Made by a program: the position numbers and the translations under genes. The notes under the pieces were generated by a model that saw nothing but the letters and a program-made list of their open reading frames with translations, did not search any database and was not told where the DNA came from. Of a stretch of 64,000 nt of DNA, positions 32,307 to 42,380 are shown piece after piece. Numbering within the stretch: position 1 is the first letter of the stretch; each line of letters starts with the position of its first letter. Source of the DNA: Paenibacillus sp. PastM-3 (GTDB lineage: Bacteria > Bacillota > Bacilli > Paenibacillales > Paenibacillaceae). The DNA lies in the NCBI RefSeq assembly GCF_029893965.1, contig NZ_JARXXP010000008.1, forward strand, positions 62,001-126,000, given 5' to 3'.

Positions 32307-33530
32307 ATGAATCAGGTAAGTCAAATCAACGGGGTAACCGGAGCGAAGAAGGCTGCGGAGAGCGCAGCAATGCCCGGCTGGATTACATTTCTGCTGGCAG
32401 CTTCCTGCGGACTTATTGTTGCCAATCTGTATTATGCCCAGACGCTGGTCGGACCGATCGCCGCAGCAACACACCTGTCCTCCGGAGCAGCGGGGCTGAT
32501 TGTCACTCTGACACAGATCGGTTATGTAATCGGACTGTTGTTCGTCGTTCCGCTCAGTGATATTATCGAGAACCGCCGCCTGACCGTGATCTCGCTCCTT
32601 GTTGTCGTCGCGGCCCTTGTTGCGGCCACACTGGCTCCGAATGCGGGGCTGTTCCTGGGCGCTTCCCTGTTCATCGGCCTTGGTTCTGTAGCCGCTCAGA
32701 TTCTGGTACCCTACGCTTCGTTCCTCGCTGCTGAAGAACACCGGGGCCGGGTAGTAGGTAATGTTATGAGCGGGCTGCTGCTCGGCATCATGTTCGCCCG
32801 TCCGCTGGCCAGCTTCGTCTCGGGACTCTGGGGCTGGCACGCCATTTATGCCATTTCAGCTGTTATTATTGCCCTGCTTACTCTTCTGCTGTCCAGAGTG
32901 CTGCCGCAGCGCCAGCCGGTTCCGGCTATGAACTACGGCGGGCTGATCCGCTCCCTGGGAACGCTGCTGATGAACACACCTGTGCTGCGCCGCCGGGCAA
33001 TCTATCAGGCCAGCCTGTTCGGAACGTTCAGCCTGTTCTGGACGACCGTTTCACTGCGGCTGGCTGATACGTATCACCTGTCCCAGCAGGGTATTGCCTT
33101 GTTTGCCCTGGCCGGTGTTGCCGGAGCTGTCGCTTCACCGATTGCCGGAAGACTGGCTGACAAGGGGTGGACCCGTCCGCTGACCGGATTCGCTTTTCTG
33201 CTTGCCGGCGGTGCCTTTCTGATCGCTTACCTGTTCCGCAGTGATTCGGCAGTCGCGCTCGGTCTGCTCGTTGCCGCTGCCATCCTGCTCGATATGGGCG
33301 TGTCGGGGAATCTGGTGCTGGGCCAGCGGGCGATTTATTCCCTGGGCAATGAAGCCAGGGGGCGCCTGAACGGACTGTTCATGGCTATCTTCTTCATTGG
33401 CGGAGCGATTGGCTCATCCCTGGGAGGCTGGGCATATGCCTGCGTAGGCTGGGAATTGACCTCGCTGATCGGGATAGCGGTGCCTGCACTGGCTTTTGTG
33501 TATTACCTGACCGAGAAGAAACAGGCGTAA
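32307..33530 (+). CDS. MFS transporter
   Basis: 407 residues, 12 membrane helices. Landmarks: [40 protein letters not shown] (loop 2-3), and [20 protein letters not shown] in the second half, a pattern of the YgaY/YbjJ-like group of small-molecule exporters. Start ATG 32307 has a modest AAGGG site. Likely controlled by the divergent TetR through the three operators. Substrate unknown. Confidence 0.87.
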   Translation: MNQVSQINGVTGAKKAAESAAMPGWITFLLAASCGLIVANLYYAQTLVGPIAAATHLSSGAAGLIVTLTQIGYVIGLLFVVPLSDIIENRRLTVISLLVVVAALVAATLAPNAGLFLGASLFIGLGSVAAQILVPYASFLAAEEHRGRVVGNVMSGLLLGIMFARPLASFVSGLWGWHAIYAISAVIIALLTLLLSRVLPQRQPVPAMNYGGLIRSLGTLLMNTPVLRRRAIYQASLFGTFSLFWTTVSLRLADTYHLSQQGIALFALAGVAGAVASPIAGRLADKGWTRPLTGFAFLLAGGAFLIAYLFRSDSAVALGLLVAAAILLDMGVSGNLVLGQRAIYSLGNEARGRLNGLFMAIFFIGGAIGSSLGGWAYACVGWELTSLIGIAVPALAFVYYLTEKKQA

Positions 33531-33574
33531 GACGATTTTTTTACGAACCTTGCACAGACATGGAGAGCTGCTCA

Positions 33575-33611
33575 TCAGGCCGGATTTTGCCGGCCCGGCG
33601 GGCGGCTTTTT
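33575..33611 (+). terminator. Possible terminator after the MFS gene
   Basis: GCCGG-ATTTTG-CCGGC followed by GC-rich sequence and TTTTT. The T run is separated from the stem, so it is less certain. Confidence 0.4.
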
Positions 33612-33797
33612 GCTGTACCGGTAACAGTGCAACATAATCCGCATACAAACGGTCCGGCAGTAAGGGATACTGGAGATGAATGGCTCATCCGGACGGAATT
33701 TTTGCAGGGCTTGTAATGAAATCCCATTGTCCGCGTATTAGCTGGGGTAAATCACTTGGCCCGGTGAATTTGCGTAAGAAAGGAGAGCTTGAGAGAG

Positions 33798-34388
33798 ATG
33801 CAAGAGCGCGCATTGCTGCAATCGTTTTGGCACAGGAAAGTGAAGGATGAAGACCCCGCTGCTGCAGCTGTTAGTGCAGATACGGACAGGGTGTTCACTT
33901 CCATTTTTGAAGACTATTATTCGAGGATATTCAACTATACCGCTTACCGCGTCAGCTGCCGTTATACGGCGGAGGACCTGACCAGTCAGGTTTTTGAAAA
34001 AACATGGTCCAAGCTGCACAGCTACTCCCCGGAAAAAGCACCCTTTGAGGTGTGGCTGTTCGCCATCGCCAGAAATGTCGTGAACGATTATTACCGCAGC
34101 CGGAAGAGAAATCTGTTGTTTCCGCTGGAGGCGGTCCGTGAGCTGGTATCAGGCAAAAAAACACCGGACGAGCAGCTGCTGGAAGGGGAACGCAACAACC
34201 GGCTGGGCATGGCACTGGATACTCTGACGGCCAAGGAACGGAATATTGTGGCGCTTAAATTCGGGGCGGATCTGAAAAACACAGAGATCGCCAGCCTCAC
34301 CGGCATATCCGAGAGCAACGTCGGCGTGATCCTGTACCGGAGCATGAAAAAGCTGAAAGCTGAAATAGGGAGCGTGGAGCAGCTGTGA
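33798..34388 (+). CDS. ECF-type RNA polymerase sigma factor
   Basis: 196 residues. Region 2: FTSIFEDYYSRIFNYTAYRV and TAEDLTSQVFEKTWSKL, then PFEVWLFAIARNVVNDYYRS. Region 4: LTAKERNIVALKFGADLKNT and ISESNVGVILYRSMKKLK. ATG 33798 is about 11 bases after AGGAGA; TTG 33789 is only 2 bases away. Stop overlaps the next gene's GTG by 4 bases (GTGA), so the two are coupled. Confidence 0.88.
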   Translation: MQERALLQSFWHRKVKDEDPAAAAVSADTDRVFTSIFEDYYSRIFNYTAYRVSCRYTAEDLTSQVFEKTWSKLHSYSPEKAPFEVWLFAIARNVVNDYYRSRKRNLLFPLEAVRELVSGKKTPDEQLLEGERNNRLGMALDTLTAKERNIVALKFGADLKNTEIASLTGISESNVGVILYRSMKKLKAEIGSVEQL

Positions 34389-35344
34389 AAAAAGACAATA
34401 TGCAGGAGTTTGCAAAGGCTGTTGATGACGGCGTGTATCTGAAAAATACTGCAAACTGGAGTGGAACGGCGGAATCACTTGAGCTGCTTGAGCTGGGCCG
34501 GGCGCTGGCCGGACAGGATTACAGCAAGGCTCATAAGGCGGCAGTGCTTGCCAAGATACAGAATCGTATCTATCTTAAACAGGAGGCAAAACCTATGAAA
34601 ATAAAAAAAACAGGGTGGAAACGCCCGGCCATGATTATGGCATCCCTGCTGGTAGCCGGTGCGCTGAGCGTCAGCTTCGTCAAGCCGTCCTTTGCCCAGG
34701 ACTTAGTGGGCAGAGTACTTCAGAGCATCAACCTCGGCAACATTATTGCCCATGAAATGGATACTGCGCAGATCCCGGATTTTCCAAAAGAATGGGAGGG
34801 AAAGCTGTTCGATAAGGACGGGAATGTTATCACTTCTGATTCCAAAAAGGTTAACGAAATTTATAACGCCGCCGGAGAACAGATCGTTAATTTTGACGGG
34901 GACAAGCTGATTACCAAAAGTGAACAGGAGCAGCGTGATAAGGAAGCTGCTGAGCGTATAGTGGCCGTGAAGAGCCGGGCGGAGCTGGACAAATACGCGA
35001 TGTTCAAGGTTAAGCTGCCGGAGTATCTGCCGGAGGGATTTGCTTTTGACCGTGGGGAATTCTACAAGTCGGAGGAAGGCGTTAACGGCAAGTATCTGGA
35101 TCTGTTCTTTAGCAGTGAGCATGAAGGGCAGGACCTCAAAATGCATTTCCGTTATTCCGACAAGGAAACGGCCTACGAAATTTCATTCAGCGGTAAAGTG
35201 GAACCGGTAAAGATTAACGGTGTTGACGCTGTAATGATGGATGACCGAAATCTGGATTGGGAAGCCGATGGCGTGTTGTACAATATTGTAACTCACGGGC
35301 TGGACCGGGACGAGGTGCTGAAGATCGCCGAATCACTCCGTTAA
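34385..35344 (+). CDS. Membrane protein with C-terminal DUF4367, putative anti-sigma factor
   Basis: 319 residues with a GTG start overlapping the sigma gene's TGA. Cytosolic N-terminus about 1-75, one membrane helix (MIMASLLVAGALSVSFV, about 83-99), extracellular domain with LPEYLPEGFAFDRGEFYKSE and VKINGVDAVMMDDRNLDWEADG. The last 130 residues have the DUF4367 pattern common in partners of ECF sigma factors. Context makes anti-sigma function likely; no direct motif proves it. Confidence 0.82.
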   Translation: MKKDNMQEFAKAVDDGVYLKNTANWSGTAESLELLELGRALAGQDYSKAHKAAVLAKIQNRIYLKQEAKPMKIKKTGWKRPAMIMASLLVAGALSVSFVKPSFAQDLVGRVLQSINLGNIIAHEMDTAQIPDFPKEWEGKLFDKDGNVITSDSKKVNEIYNAAGEQIVNFDGDKLITKSEQEQRDKEAAERIVAVKSRAELDKYAMFKVKLPEYLPEGFAFDRGEFYKSEEGVNGKYLDLFFSSEHEGQDLKMHFRYSDKETAYEISFSGKVEPVKINGVDAVMMDDRNLDWEADGVLYNIVTHGLDRDEVLKIAESLR

Positions 35345-35355
35345 CCGGAGGCTGT

Positions 35356-35664
35356 TCAGGCTTTGATAAAGTGCAGGCAGCGCCGGAGGAAACGTCTTGT
35401 GTATACGAATGAAGCATACAGCAGCAGAGCGAGCCCAAGCCCTAACGGAAAACTGAGGATCTGCGGCAGATCATAACCGGGATAGAGGGTCAGTGAAATC
35501 CCCTTCCAGCCGAATAATCCGAGTACAGCCGCTATTAACGCGATGATTGAACAAACGGCGCTGCCAGCCGTCCATACACCAAGGATTGGAATCATAAACA
35601 GGCTGGCAAAGATTTTACCGGCAAGGGACGCAGCATTTTTGCGGAATACAGTGGTGTTATTCAT
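35356..35664 (-). CDS. Small integral membrane protein, partner of the bactofilin-like gene
   Basis: 102 residues with three hydrophobic segments (IFASLFMIPILGVWTAG, VCSIIALIAAVLGLFG, FPLGLGLALLLYASFVY). CAGGAGG precedes ATG 35664, and the start overlaps the stop of the bactofilin-like gene (35657) by eight bases. It resembles small Firmicute membrane proteins of unknown function. Coupling suggests it provides membrane contact for the bactofilin-like protein. Confidence 0.78.
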   Translation of the reverse strand: MNNTTVFRKNAASLAGKIFASLFMIPILGVWTAGSAVCSIIALIAAVLGLFGWKGISLTLYPGYDLPQILSFPLGLGLALLLYASFVYTRRFLRRCLHFIKA

Positions 35665-36316
35665 TCCGGTGTTCCTCCTGGACGTTAATTTTTGTTATTT
35701 TGTTTACCGTGGAAGCTTTGTCGATATGCAGGCTTTCCGTATAACGGACTTCCTCAATCTGGCAGCCTGGACCAATGATAATCCTGTTACCGCAGACCCT
35801 TTCAGCTGTCGTATGCTCAATGTGAAGTGAATGGCCTTCAAGCAGGCGGCAGTTCAATCTGTAAAAAGGTTTTGTGAAAAAGGAGAGGCCAGGCAAAATG
35901 CTGCTTACAGTCAAGGAACCCTCAGTTTTAAGCTGATTTATTCTGCTGCGGGCGCTCAGGCGGATGATAACCGACTCTGAGGCGGTGAGCCGGTTAAGCT
36001 CTACCGCTCCTTTTGCCAGAAAGGTTACGGCTGTAACCTCTTCTGCCGACAGGTATCCGCTGGAACGGACATGCTCTGCCTCCAGGCTATGTACCCTCAG
36101 GCTTCCGAAGCTGTCGACCTGTTCCGCCAGACAATGCCCGGCAATCCGGCATTCTCCCGACACCTTAAGCCGGCCTGCAGTCACTGTTCCTGACACTTTA
36201 AGCTGGCCGAACACATCAACCGAGGACGCAATCAAATCTTCGGGCCGGGTGAGGGCACCTCTTACCTTAAAAGGAGGCATATCTGGTGCGGCCTGTTTGG
36301 TGGCTGGACTAAGCAT
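35657..36316 (-). CDS. Bactofilin-like polymer-forming protein
   Basis: 219 residues; ATG 36316 after AAAGGTGAT (a TTG at 36337 lacks a site). The central part is a run of short beta turns with periodic small residues (SSVDVFGQLKVSGTVTAGRL, then DSFGSLRVHSLEAEHVRSSG), the beta-helix signature of bactofilins (DUF583). These self-assemble into filaments acting in cell shape, polarity or envelope work. Two Cys in the middle (GECRIAGHC) are unusual. A good promoter lies upstream and the small membrane protein gene follows with overlap. Confidence 0.75.
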   Translation of the reverse strand: MLSPATKQAAPDMPPFKVRGALTRPEDLIASSVDVFGQLKVSGTVTAGRLKVSGECRIAGHCLAEQVDSFGSLRVHSLEAEHVRSSGYLSAEEVTAVTFLAKGAVELNRLTASESVIIRLSARSRINQLKTEGSLTVSSILPGLSFFTKPFYRLNCRLLEGHSLHIEHTTAERVCGNRIIIGPGCQIEEVRYTESLHIDKASTVNKITKINVQEEHRNE

Positions 36317-36355
36317 GTAGTGATCACCTTTATCCAAATTTATTTTAATAATTAA

Positions 36356-36384
36356 AATATATACTCGTTATAATATATAGTCAA
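36356..36384 (-). promoter_or_regulatory. Sigma-A-type promoter of the bactofilin-like operon
   Basis: On the minus strand TTGACT (36384-36379), a 17-bp AT-rich spacer, TATATT (36361-36356). Confidence 0.65.
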
Positions 36385-36409
36385 TAAAATAAAATCTGCT
36401 TCTGGATAC

Positions 36410-36441
36410 AAAAAAACACCGCCTCATTGACAGAGGCAGTG
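36410..36441 (-). terminator. Terminator of the MarR gene at 36456
   Basis: CACCGCCTC pairs with GAGGCAGTG (one G-U pair). TTTTTTT follows on the minus strand (36410-36416). Confidence 0.85.
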
Positions 36442-36455
36442 CGGGGCGGAGCTTT

Positions 36456-36875
36456 TTAGCTGGTAATTTCATTCATCAGGCTGTTGATCTGGTGCAAAGT
36501 ATCTGTAAACTTGTGCAGCTCGGCAGTCTCAAACCTGTCGAACAGCTGCAGAATCCGCCGGGTTCCTTCACCGGTAATTTCGATGTTGACCACCCTGCGG
36601 TCTTCATTCGTGCGGACCCGCTGAATCAGGCCAGCCTCTTCCAGCTTGTCGCACATGGAGGAGGCGGCGCCCGGTGTGACAACGAATCTTTCGGCAATTT
36701 CCGTTATCTTCAGGCTTCCGGCAAGCTGCAGCTGAAACAGCAGCATGAGCTGATTCTGGCTCAAGGTTTCATTTTTATTGATGCGTTCAATGAATACCTG
36801 TGATTTATGCTGAACGGCAGCCATTGTATCCATAAGGCTAAGAATAGCCTGTGATTTTTGTTGCTCCGTGCTCAT
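36456..36875 (-). CDS. MarR-family transcriptional regulator
   Basis: 139 residues. Helix-turn-helix LKITEIAERFVVTPGAASSM and wing RTNEDRRVVNIEITGEG (conserved D-R-R). ATG 36875 lies 11 bases after GGAG; GTG 36887 is too close. An inverted repeat just upstream is the likely self-operator. The divergent or neighbouring target is not obvious; the bactofilin-like operon lies downstream in the same direction behind its own promoter. Confidence 0.85.
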   Translation of the reverse strand: MSTEQQKSQAILSLMDTMAAVQHKSQVFIERINKNETLSQNQLMLLFQLQLAGSLKITEIAERFVVTPGAASSMCDKLEEAGLIQRVRTNEDRRVVNIEITGEGTRRILQLFDRFETAELHKFTDTLHQINSLMNEITS

Positions 36876-36901
36876 CGGCAGACACACTCCATAACGATTT
36901 C

Positions 36902-36924
36902 AATCTCTAAAATATATAGAGATT
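36902..36924. promoter_or_regulatory. Inverted repeat upstream of marR, probable operator
   Basis: AATCTCTA-AAATATA-TAGAGATT, a perfect 8-bp dyad with a 7-base spacer, 27 bases before the start codon. Confidence 0.65.
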
Positions 36925-37012
36925 ATAACTTTATTGTCCTGAAGCAGCAAGAAATGTCCTGCGGTAAGAATGATGCCTAATGATAACAGCCCATTCAGCA
37001 TAGAACGCAGAA

Positions 37013-37044
37013 GAAACCCAAGTTCTAATAATGACCTGGGTTTC
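37013..37044 (-). terminator. Hairpin at the end of the chemoreceptor gene
   Basis: GAAACCCA pairs with TGGGTTTC. The minus-strand tail (TTCTG) has few T residues, so it is a moderate terminator. Confidence 0.5.
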
Positions 37045-37058
37045 AGAGAATGGGACAC

Positions 37059-39122
37059 TTACCCGACGCGGAATTTAGAGGCTGATTCTGCCAGATTTTT
37101 AGTGAGCTGATCAATGGTTTCTACCATCTCAGCCAGTTGTTCAATGGTGGAGGATTGTTCCACCATGGTAGCGGTAACTTCCTCCACCGAAGCAGAAACC
37201 TCTTCACCGGTTACCGAGAGGCTTTGAGCCGAATCGAGAACGTCGTCCTTGTCTTTTTGCATATGAGCAATATCGTCGGCCATCGATTTAATTTGATCCG
37301 TGATGTCCGTGATTTTGTCCAGAATGGTCTGGAATGCTTCCTGGGTTCTTCCAACGAGCTCATCCTGCTGGGCGGTGATGTTATTAATTACTACTACGCT
37401 ATCATTATTTTCTGCGACAAAGTCAAGATTTTGTTGAATGATTTCATAGATTTCATTCGATTGCTTCGTGCTCTGTTCAGCGAGCTTCCGGATCTCGGAG
37501 GCCACTACTGCAAAACCTCTGCCGTGTTCCCCGGCTCTCGCGGCTTCGATCGATGCGTTCAGTGCAAGCAGATTCGTTTGAGCGGCGATTTGATTGATTG
37601 CTCCGGTTATATTGCTTATGCTGTTGGAGCTTTCCTGAAGCTTTACTGTGATCGCCGAGATTTTCTGGACCTCTTGTTCATTCTTGTCACTGATCTGAAT
37701 TAAACCATCAACGACCTGATTGCTTGTATGGAAGACCTCAATGATTTCCTCAGCTCTTTGTCTGACGGATTGTGCATTATCGTTGATCGCAGCAAACTTC
37801 TCACTGAATCCATAGAACTTATCGACGATATGCTCAGTATCATTGGACTGCAGTTCCATCGCCTGGGCAATACCCGTGGAGGTTACCGAGGTTTCATTGA
37901 TGGAGCGGGCAGTCTGTTTAGAAGTCTTCTCCAGTTCATTGGTGCTTGTGTTAAGCACGGAGATCGAATGATTCATATTGGTGATGAGCTCCTTATTTTG
38001 CCGGACCATGGTATTAAAGCTGTCAGCCAAATCCTTGAACTCACTTTTATAGCGCCCATCGGCACTTATAGTCAAATCTCCGTTAGCCAATGTTTGGAAC
38101 AGTGAGGTCAGCTTGGTAACAGGCTTGGTAATAGAGCGGGACAACAGCATACCGAAACCAATGGCGACAAGCAGGGCGACAACCGTAACAATGAGGATTT
38201 TCATCAACATATCCTGAATCGGACGTTTAATATCGGCGTAGGAATCGATAACGGAAACGGTAAGATCGGCCTTTGGAATTTTGTTGATTCTCAGGTATTC
38301 GCTCGCCAATTCGACGGACTGCGTAATCAGCTTATCCGTTGCCCTGATCGCCAGCAAATTATCCATCTCTGGGGTGCCTCCAAGACTTTGTCCGATCCGG
38401 GTAGGGTCGGTTGAGTTGTATAGGATAATGCCACTCCGGCTCAAAATTTCTATTGTACCTTGGCCATTAATTTGTATGTTGCCCAGTTTATCCAGGAAGA
38501 AGCTGCTGTCTACGGTCATGGCCAAGACGCCAATAACCTTGTCTTCCAAATCTTTGATCGGCTGGGAGAATGCAAGTAATAATTTATCACTGCTTTTGGA
38601 TTGGATGGCATCGCTGATAAAAGATTGACCCTTGAAGGCTTCTATGAAATATTCACGGTCTGCACGGGACTGCCCTATGTTGTCTGTGTTTGTTCCTGCA
38701 AGAATAGTTCCTTTAGAATCCAAAACAAGTAAGGAGCTAATGCTGCTGCTGTCGTTCATGCTTTCCTGAAGAATACCATTTGCTTTTTCATAGTAGGGAT
38801 TTTTTGAAGAAAAAAACTCTTGCTCCGATAGAGTTCCTTGTGTCCTAAGATCCAATAGCTGTTTGAAGGTATCGTGCACTGAAATTACATAAGAGGTCTG
38901 CTCCTGCAGCTGCATTGAAGTCCACAGCCCTTCACCTATGCGGTCCCCGTTTGCGTGTATCTCATCTTTGCTCTTCCGGAGCAACAGATCCGAGGAGACA
39001 AAATAAACGGTTACGGATGTTGCCAAGAGGACTACAGCAACTAGCAGGCTTAATAAAATAGGAAGCTTAACCTTCAGAGAGATATTGCTTATTGTATTAG
39101 ATATTTTTTTGATTTTCCCCAT
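37059..39122 (-). CDS. Methyl-accepting chemotaxis protein with dCache-type sensor
   Basis: 687 residues. First membrane helix about 17-38 ([22 protein letters not shown]), an extracellular dCache-like sensor about 40-300 ([51 protein letters not shown]), second helix about 305-325, HAMP, then the signalling domain with the conserved hairpin tip ([20 protein letters not shown] and [17 protein letters not shown]). It reports a small ligand to CheA. No chemotaxis genes are adjacent. AAAGGAG precedes the start; ATG 39131 and 39122 are both possible. Confidence 0.92.
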   Translation of the reverse strand: MGKIKKISNTISNISLKVKLPILLSLLVAVVLLATSVTVYFVSSDLLLRKSKDEIHANGDRIGEGLWTSMQLQEQTSYVISVHDTFKQLLDLRTQGTLSEQEFFSSKNPYYEKANGILQESMNDSSSISSLLVLDSKGTILAGTNTDNIGQSRADREYFIEAFKGQSFISDAIQSKSSDKLLLAFSQPIKDLEDKVIGVLAMTVDSSFFLDKLGNIQINGQGTIEILSRSGIILYNSTDPTRIGQSLGGTPEMDNLLAIRATDKLITQSVELASEYLRINKIPKADLTVSVIDSYADIKRPIQDMLMKILIVTVVALLVAIGFGMLLSRSITKPVTKLTSLFQTLANGDLTISADGRYKSEFKDLADSFNTMVRQNKELITNMNHSISVLNTSTNELEKTSKQTARSINETSVTSTGIAQAMELQSNDTEHIVDKFYGFSEKFAAINDNAQSVRQRAEEIIEVFHTSNQVVDGLIQISDKNEQEVQKISAITVKLQESSNSISNITGAINQIAAQTNLLALNASIEAARAGEHGRGFAVVASEIRKLAEQSTKQSNEIYEIIQQNLDFVAENNDSVVVINNITAQQDELVGRTQEAFQTILDKITDITDQIKSMADDIAHMQKDKDDVLDSAQSLSVTGEEVSASVEEVTATMVEQSSTIEQLAEMVETIDQLTKNLAESASKFRVG

Positions 39123-39241
39123 AATGTTCATTCTCCTTTAGCTTCTTGTACCCTGTAAATAGGTACGTTACATTATCGGCTGTAAATAGCTAAATTTTTA
39201 ATGAAAAAACTTTCCATTTCAATCAAAGTGAATCAGACCCG

Positions 39242-39268
39242 AAAGCCCTACACCTGCATGGGCTTTTT
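39242..39268 (+). terminator. Orphan terminator hairpin upstream of ydcC
   Basis: AAAGCCC-11 nt-GGGCTTT followed by TT. No plus-strand gene ends just before it; it may mark a gene lost here or act as a leader element. Confidence 0.45.
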
Positions 39269-39393
39269 GGTGCGGCCGCGGGCCGCCCGCGATTATCCTT
39301 CCGGCTTGTCATGCCCGTCTGCATATTGAGGTGGGGTCCCTCATAGACATGTACTAATCAATGCTTTTCAAAACAGGTTAAGGGGATGATGTC

Positions 39394-40476
39394 ATGCGCC
39401 GGATAACATGGGTACTCGCGATCATTATGAGCGTGGCCCTGGTGCTCGCGGGTTGCGGGAAGAAGGATGCCGCTTCCGTGGTGAAGGATTTGAATGCTGT
39501 GTCTGACAAGCTGGAGAGCAAGCAGGGGGCCTATCAGGGGTCGGGCACGATGACCCTCTATACCGGCGAGCAGCCGCAGGAGTATAAGGTGGAGGTATGG
39601 TATAAGAACCCTTCTTATTACCGGATCAGCCTCTCCAATGTTCAGAAGGATGTAACGCAGATCGTGCTGCGTAACGATGAAGGAGTATTCGTGCTCACCC
39701 CAAGCCTCGGCAAGAGCTTCCGCTTCCAGAGCGACTGGCCGGACAATCAGGGTCAGGTGTATCTGTACCAGACACTGCTGCGCGGCATTACTGCCGACAA
39801 CAACCGCCAGCTGACCGAAGAAGGTGACAACTACGTATTCGAGGTGGCGGCGAACTACCAGAGCAGCGCACTCGTGCGGCAGAAGATCTGGCTGGCCAAA
39901 AAAACCTACGAGCCCAAGCAGGTGCAGGTCTCCGATTCCGAAGCCAAGGTCGTGGTGGACGTGAAGTTCGACAGCTTCAAGTTTGATCCGGAATTCACCA
40001 AGGATTCTTTTGATATGCAAAAGAATATGGCAACCGGCACCCCTTCCCAAAGCACAGTGGCCGAGGTTGACGAAAACGGCGATCCGGTAGCAGCGCCGGC
40101 CGGGGAAGAAAACGCGGAGCAGGTAACAGCTGAGCCGGGAGATTTCGGGGTTATTGAGCCGGAATACATACCGGCAGGTGTAACCTTCAAGGACTACCAC
40201 AAAATCGAAGGAAATAAAGACCATGCGGTGCTCATCCGTTATGAAGGGGATTACCAGTATACGATTATGGAAGCCCGTCCGCTGGACCGCGCCGTATCGC
40301 TGGCTCCGGCAACGCTGGTCGATCTCGGATTCACTGCAGGAGCGCTTACGGGCGATGAGCAGCAGACGCTCACCTGGATGGATGACGGCGTGGAATTCCG
40401 GATTACCAGCGCGAATCTGCCGCTTGACGAAATGATGCAGATTGCCGCTTCTATGCAGGGACAATCGGGTAAGTAA
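39394..40476 (+). CDS. ydcC: YdcC-like lipoprotein (LolA-fold, sporulation-related in Bacillus)
   Basis: 360 residues. Lipobox LAGC with Cys about residue 21. The body (about 30-220) has the LolA/outer-membrane-lipoprotein-sorting fold pattern: YQGSGTMTLYTG, YKVEVWYKNPSYYRISLS, VLRNDEGVFVLTPSLGKSFRF. A C-terminal part after an acidic linker (about 235-355) has IPAGVTFKDYHKIEGNKDH. Gene order with alr, ndoAI and ndoA matches B. subtilis ydcC. Its biochemical role is unknown; in that organism it is expressed in sporulation. AAGGGG precedes the start; a terminator follows. Confidence 0.85.
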   Translation: MRRITWVLAIIMSVALVLAGCGKKDAASVVKDLNAVSDKLESKQGAYQGSGTMTLYTGEQPQEYKVEVWYKNPSYYRISLSNVQKDVTQIVLRNDEGVFVLTPSLGKSFRFQSDWPDNQGQVYLYQTLLRGITADNNRQLTEEGDNYVFEVAANYQSSALVRQKIWLAKKTYEPKQVQVSDSEAKVVVDVKFDSFKFDPEFTKDSFDMQKNMATGTPSQSTVAEVDENGDPVAAPAGEENAEQVTAEPGDFGVIEPEYIPAGVTFKDYHKIEGNKDHAVLIRYEGDYQYTIMEARPLDRAVSLAPATLVDLGFTAGALTGDEQQTLTWMDDGVEFRITSANLPLDEMMQIAASMQGQSGK

Positions 40477-40486
40477 TATTCAGTAG

Positions 40487-40540
40487 GCGGATACAGTGCA
40501 TTGTGGGAGCCAATCCTCTACAAGCCGTATCCGCTTTTTT
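40487..40540 (+). terminator. Terminator of ydcC
   Basis: GCGGATAC (40487-40494) pairs with GTATCCGC (40527-40534), then TTTTTT. Confidence 0.75.
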
Positions 40541-40702
40541 GTACTTTGGACTGATGATGACGGGACCTCTGGACAATCAGCAAAAAGATAGCCATGCTCA
40601 CATTGACAGCATCCTTCGCTAAGATTACCATTGGCAGTAAGACTACAAACGCTGCGGTTATCCGTGACGGTGTTTTACTACAATTAAGAAGGTGACCTTG
40701 AA

Positions 40703-41884
40703 GTGCAAGCAAGCTATCGACCTACAGTTGCCGAGATAAATCTGGATGATCTGCGTGCCAATTATGATGCTTTCCGGGCGACTCTGCCGGCGGAAACAAA
40801 ATTTATGGGATGCGTCAAAGGAAATGCGTATGGCCATGGGGCAGTGGAAGTATCGCGGGAGCTTGAACGGCTTGGAGCGGACTATGTTAGTGTGGCTTTT
40901 TTGGATGAGGCATTGGAGCTGCGTCAGGCGGGAATACTACTTCCTATCCTGGTGCTGGGCTATACCTCACCGGAAGGCATAGCCGTTGCCTGGGAGAACA
41001 AGGTGACCGTAACATTATTCACGCCGGAGGTACTGGAGGCGATAAGACAGCTTCCTGAAGATCCGGAGCACCGGCTGAAGGTACACATCAAGATTGACAG
41101 CGGGATGGGAAGGCTGGGGCTTCTGCCGGCCGATGCGCCCGCATTCATCGAAGAAGTGCACCGGACAGCGCAGGCGGAGCTGGAGGGCATGTTTACTCAT
41201 TTTGCCAAAGCAGACGAAGAAGACAAAAGCTATACACTGTTGCAGTACCGGCGGTTCATGAGCGTGGCGGAAACGCTTCGGGACAAGGAAATACAAATCC
41301 CGATCATACATACGGGCAATAGCGCTACGGCCATTGATACACCTTTCCTATCCAGTAACATGGTGCGTGTGGGCATAAGCTTGTACGGATTTTATCCCTC
41401 AACAGAGGTGAACCACGAGCGCGTGGCTTTACACCCGGTAATGACGCTGAAGACACAGGCGGTATATATCAAGACATTGCCGCCAGGCTATGGCATCAGC
41501 TACGGCACCCGCTACTTCACGGACAGCGAAGAGGTTATTGCAACGCTCCCGGTGGGGTACGCAGACGGATATTCCCGCATGCTGACAGGCAAGGCGGAGG
41601 TGCTAATACGCGGACGCCGCGCTCCGGTCGTCGGAACAATCTGCATGGACCAGTGTATGGTAACGCTCAAATCTTTCGCTGGAGAAGCGGAACAAATCCA
41701 AGCTGGCGAAGAGGTTGTACTCATCGGCCGCCAGGGCAACGCCTCTATTACGGCGGATGAACTGGCGCTCCATTTAGGCACCATTAACTACGAAGTCATC
41801 TGTATGCTGGCTCACCGTGTACCGCGCGTATATATACGTGAAGGTGCGGCCCCCAACCTGGTGAATCCACTGCTGAAGTCCTAA
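40703..41884 (+). CDS. alr: Alanine racemase
   Basis: 393 residues; converts L- to D-alanine for peptidoglycan in the cytosol. GTG 40703 follows AAGGTGA. The PLP-lysine motif is FMGCVKGNAYGHG (Lys about 39; most family members have VKANAYGHG). Further marks: HIKIDSGMGRLG, IIHTGNSATA, MVRVGISLYG, and the second catalytic Tyr in GISYGTRY, with VGYADGYSR and GTICMDQCMV in the C-terminal beta domain. Placed between ydcC and ndoAI as in Bacillus. Confidence 0.95.
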   Translation: MQASYRPTVAEINLDDLRANYDAFRATLPAETKFMGCVKGNAYGHGAVEVSRELERLGADYVSVAFLDEALELRQAGILLPILVLGYTSPEGIAVAWENKVTVTLFTPEVLEAIRQLPEDPEHRLKVHIKIDSGMGRLGLLPADAPAFIEEVHRTAQAELEGMFTHFAKADEEDKSYTLLQYRRFMSVAETLRDKEIQIPIIHTGNSATAIDTPFLSSNMVRVGISLYGFYPSTEVNHERVALHPVMTLKTQAVYIKTLPPGYGISYGTRYFTDSEEVIATLPVGYADGYSRMLTGKAEVLIRGRRAPVVGTICMDQCMVTLKSFAGEAEQIQAGEEVVLIGRQGNASITADELALHLGTINYEVICMLAHRVPRVYIREGAAPNLVNPLLKS

Positions 41885-42095
41885 TTTTGTGACAGGTTAT
41901 CTTATACAGGAAAAGAATACAAAGGATTATCGTATAGGCGAGTGTGACATATAGTCTATACGTACCGCCATTTCTAGTTTATAATGGGATGCAGCATACT
42001 TGATATACTATCTGCATATATTCCTTGTATAAAATTCCTTGTATATTGTAACACTGGAACACAAGGGCAGAAGGCTTGTGGGGGTGGAAGAGAAG

Positions 42096-42377
42096 TTGGC
42101 CAATTTGCAGAACACCAAAAGAATTATGATCAGTTTGCCTGATCATCTTTTGCAGGAAGTGGATGGGATAGCCCAATTGGAGAACTCTAACCGGAGTGAA
42201 TTGATCAGGCAGGCCATGAAGCTGTATCTAACGGAACGCAGAAAGCGTACAATCCGGGAGTCCATGCAGCGGGGATACATGGAGATGGCTAAGATTAATT
42301 TGACAATGGCAAGCGAGGCGTTTCTCGCAGAGGAAGATGCAGACAGTACTCTTGGCCGCTTAGTAAGCGGGGTGTAG
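42096..42377 (+). CDS. ndoAI: EndoAI-type antitoxin (ribbon-helix-helix)
   Basis: 93 residues if TTG 42096 is used (reading ANLQNTKRIMISLPDHLL), the same length as B. subtilis NdoAI; GTG 42084 is an alternative and neither has a strong ribosome site. The N-terminal ribbon-helix-helix (KRIMISLPDHLLQEVD ... NRSELIRQAMKLYL) binds DNA and the C-terminal part (GYMEMAKINLTMASEAFLAEE) wraps the toxin. The toxin gene starts 3 bases after its stop. Confidence 0.9.
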   Translation: MANLQNTKRIMISLPDHLLQEVDGIAQLENSNRSELIRQAMKLYLTERRKRTIRESMQRGYMEMAKINLTMASEAFLAEEDADSTLGRLVSGV

Positions 42378-42380
42378 ATA

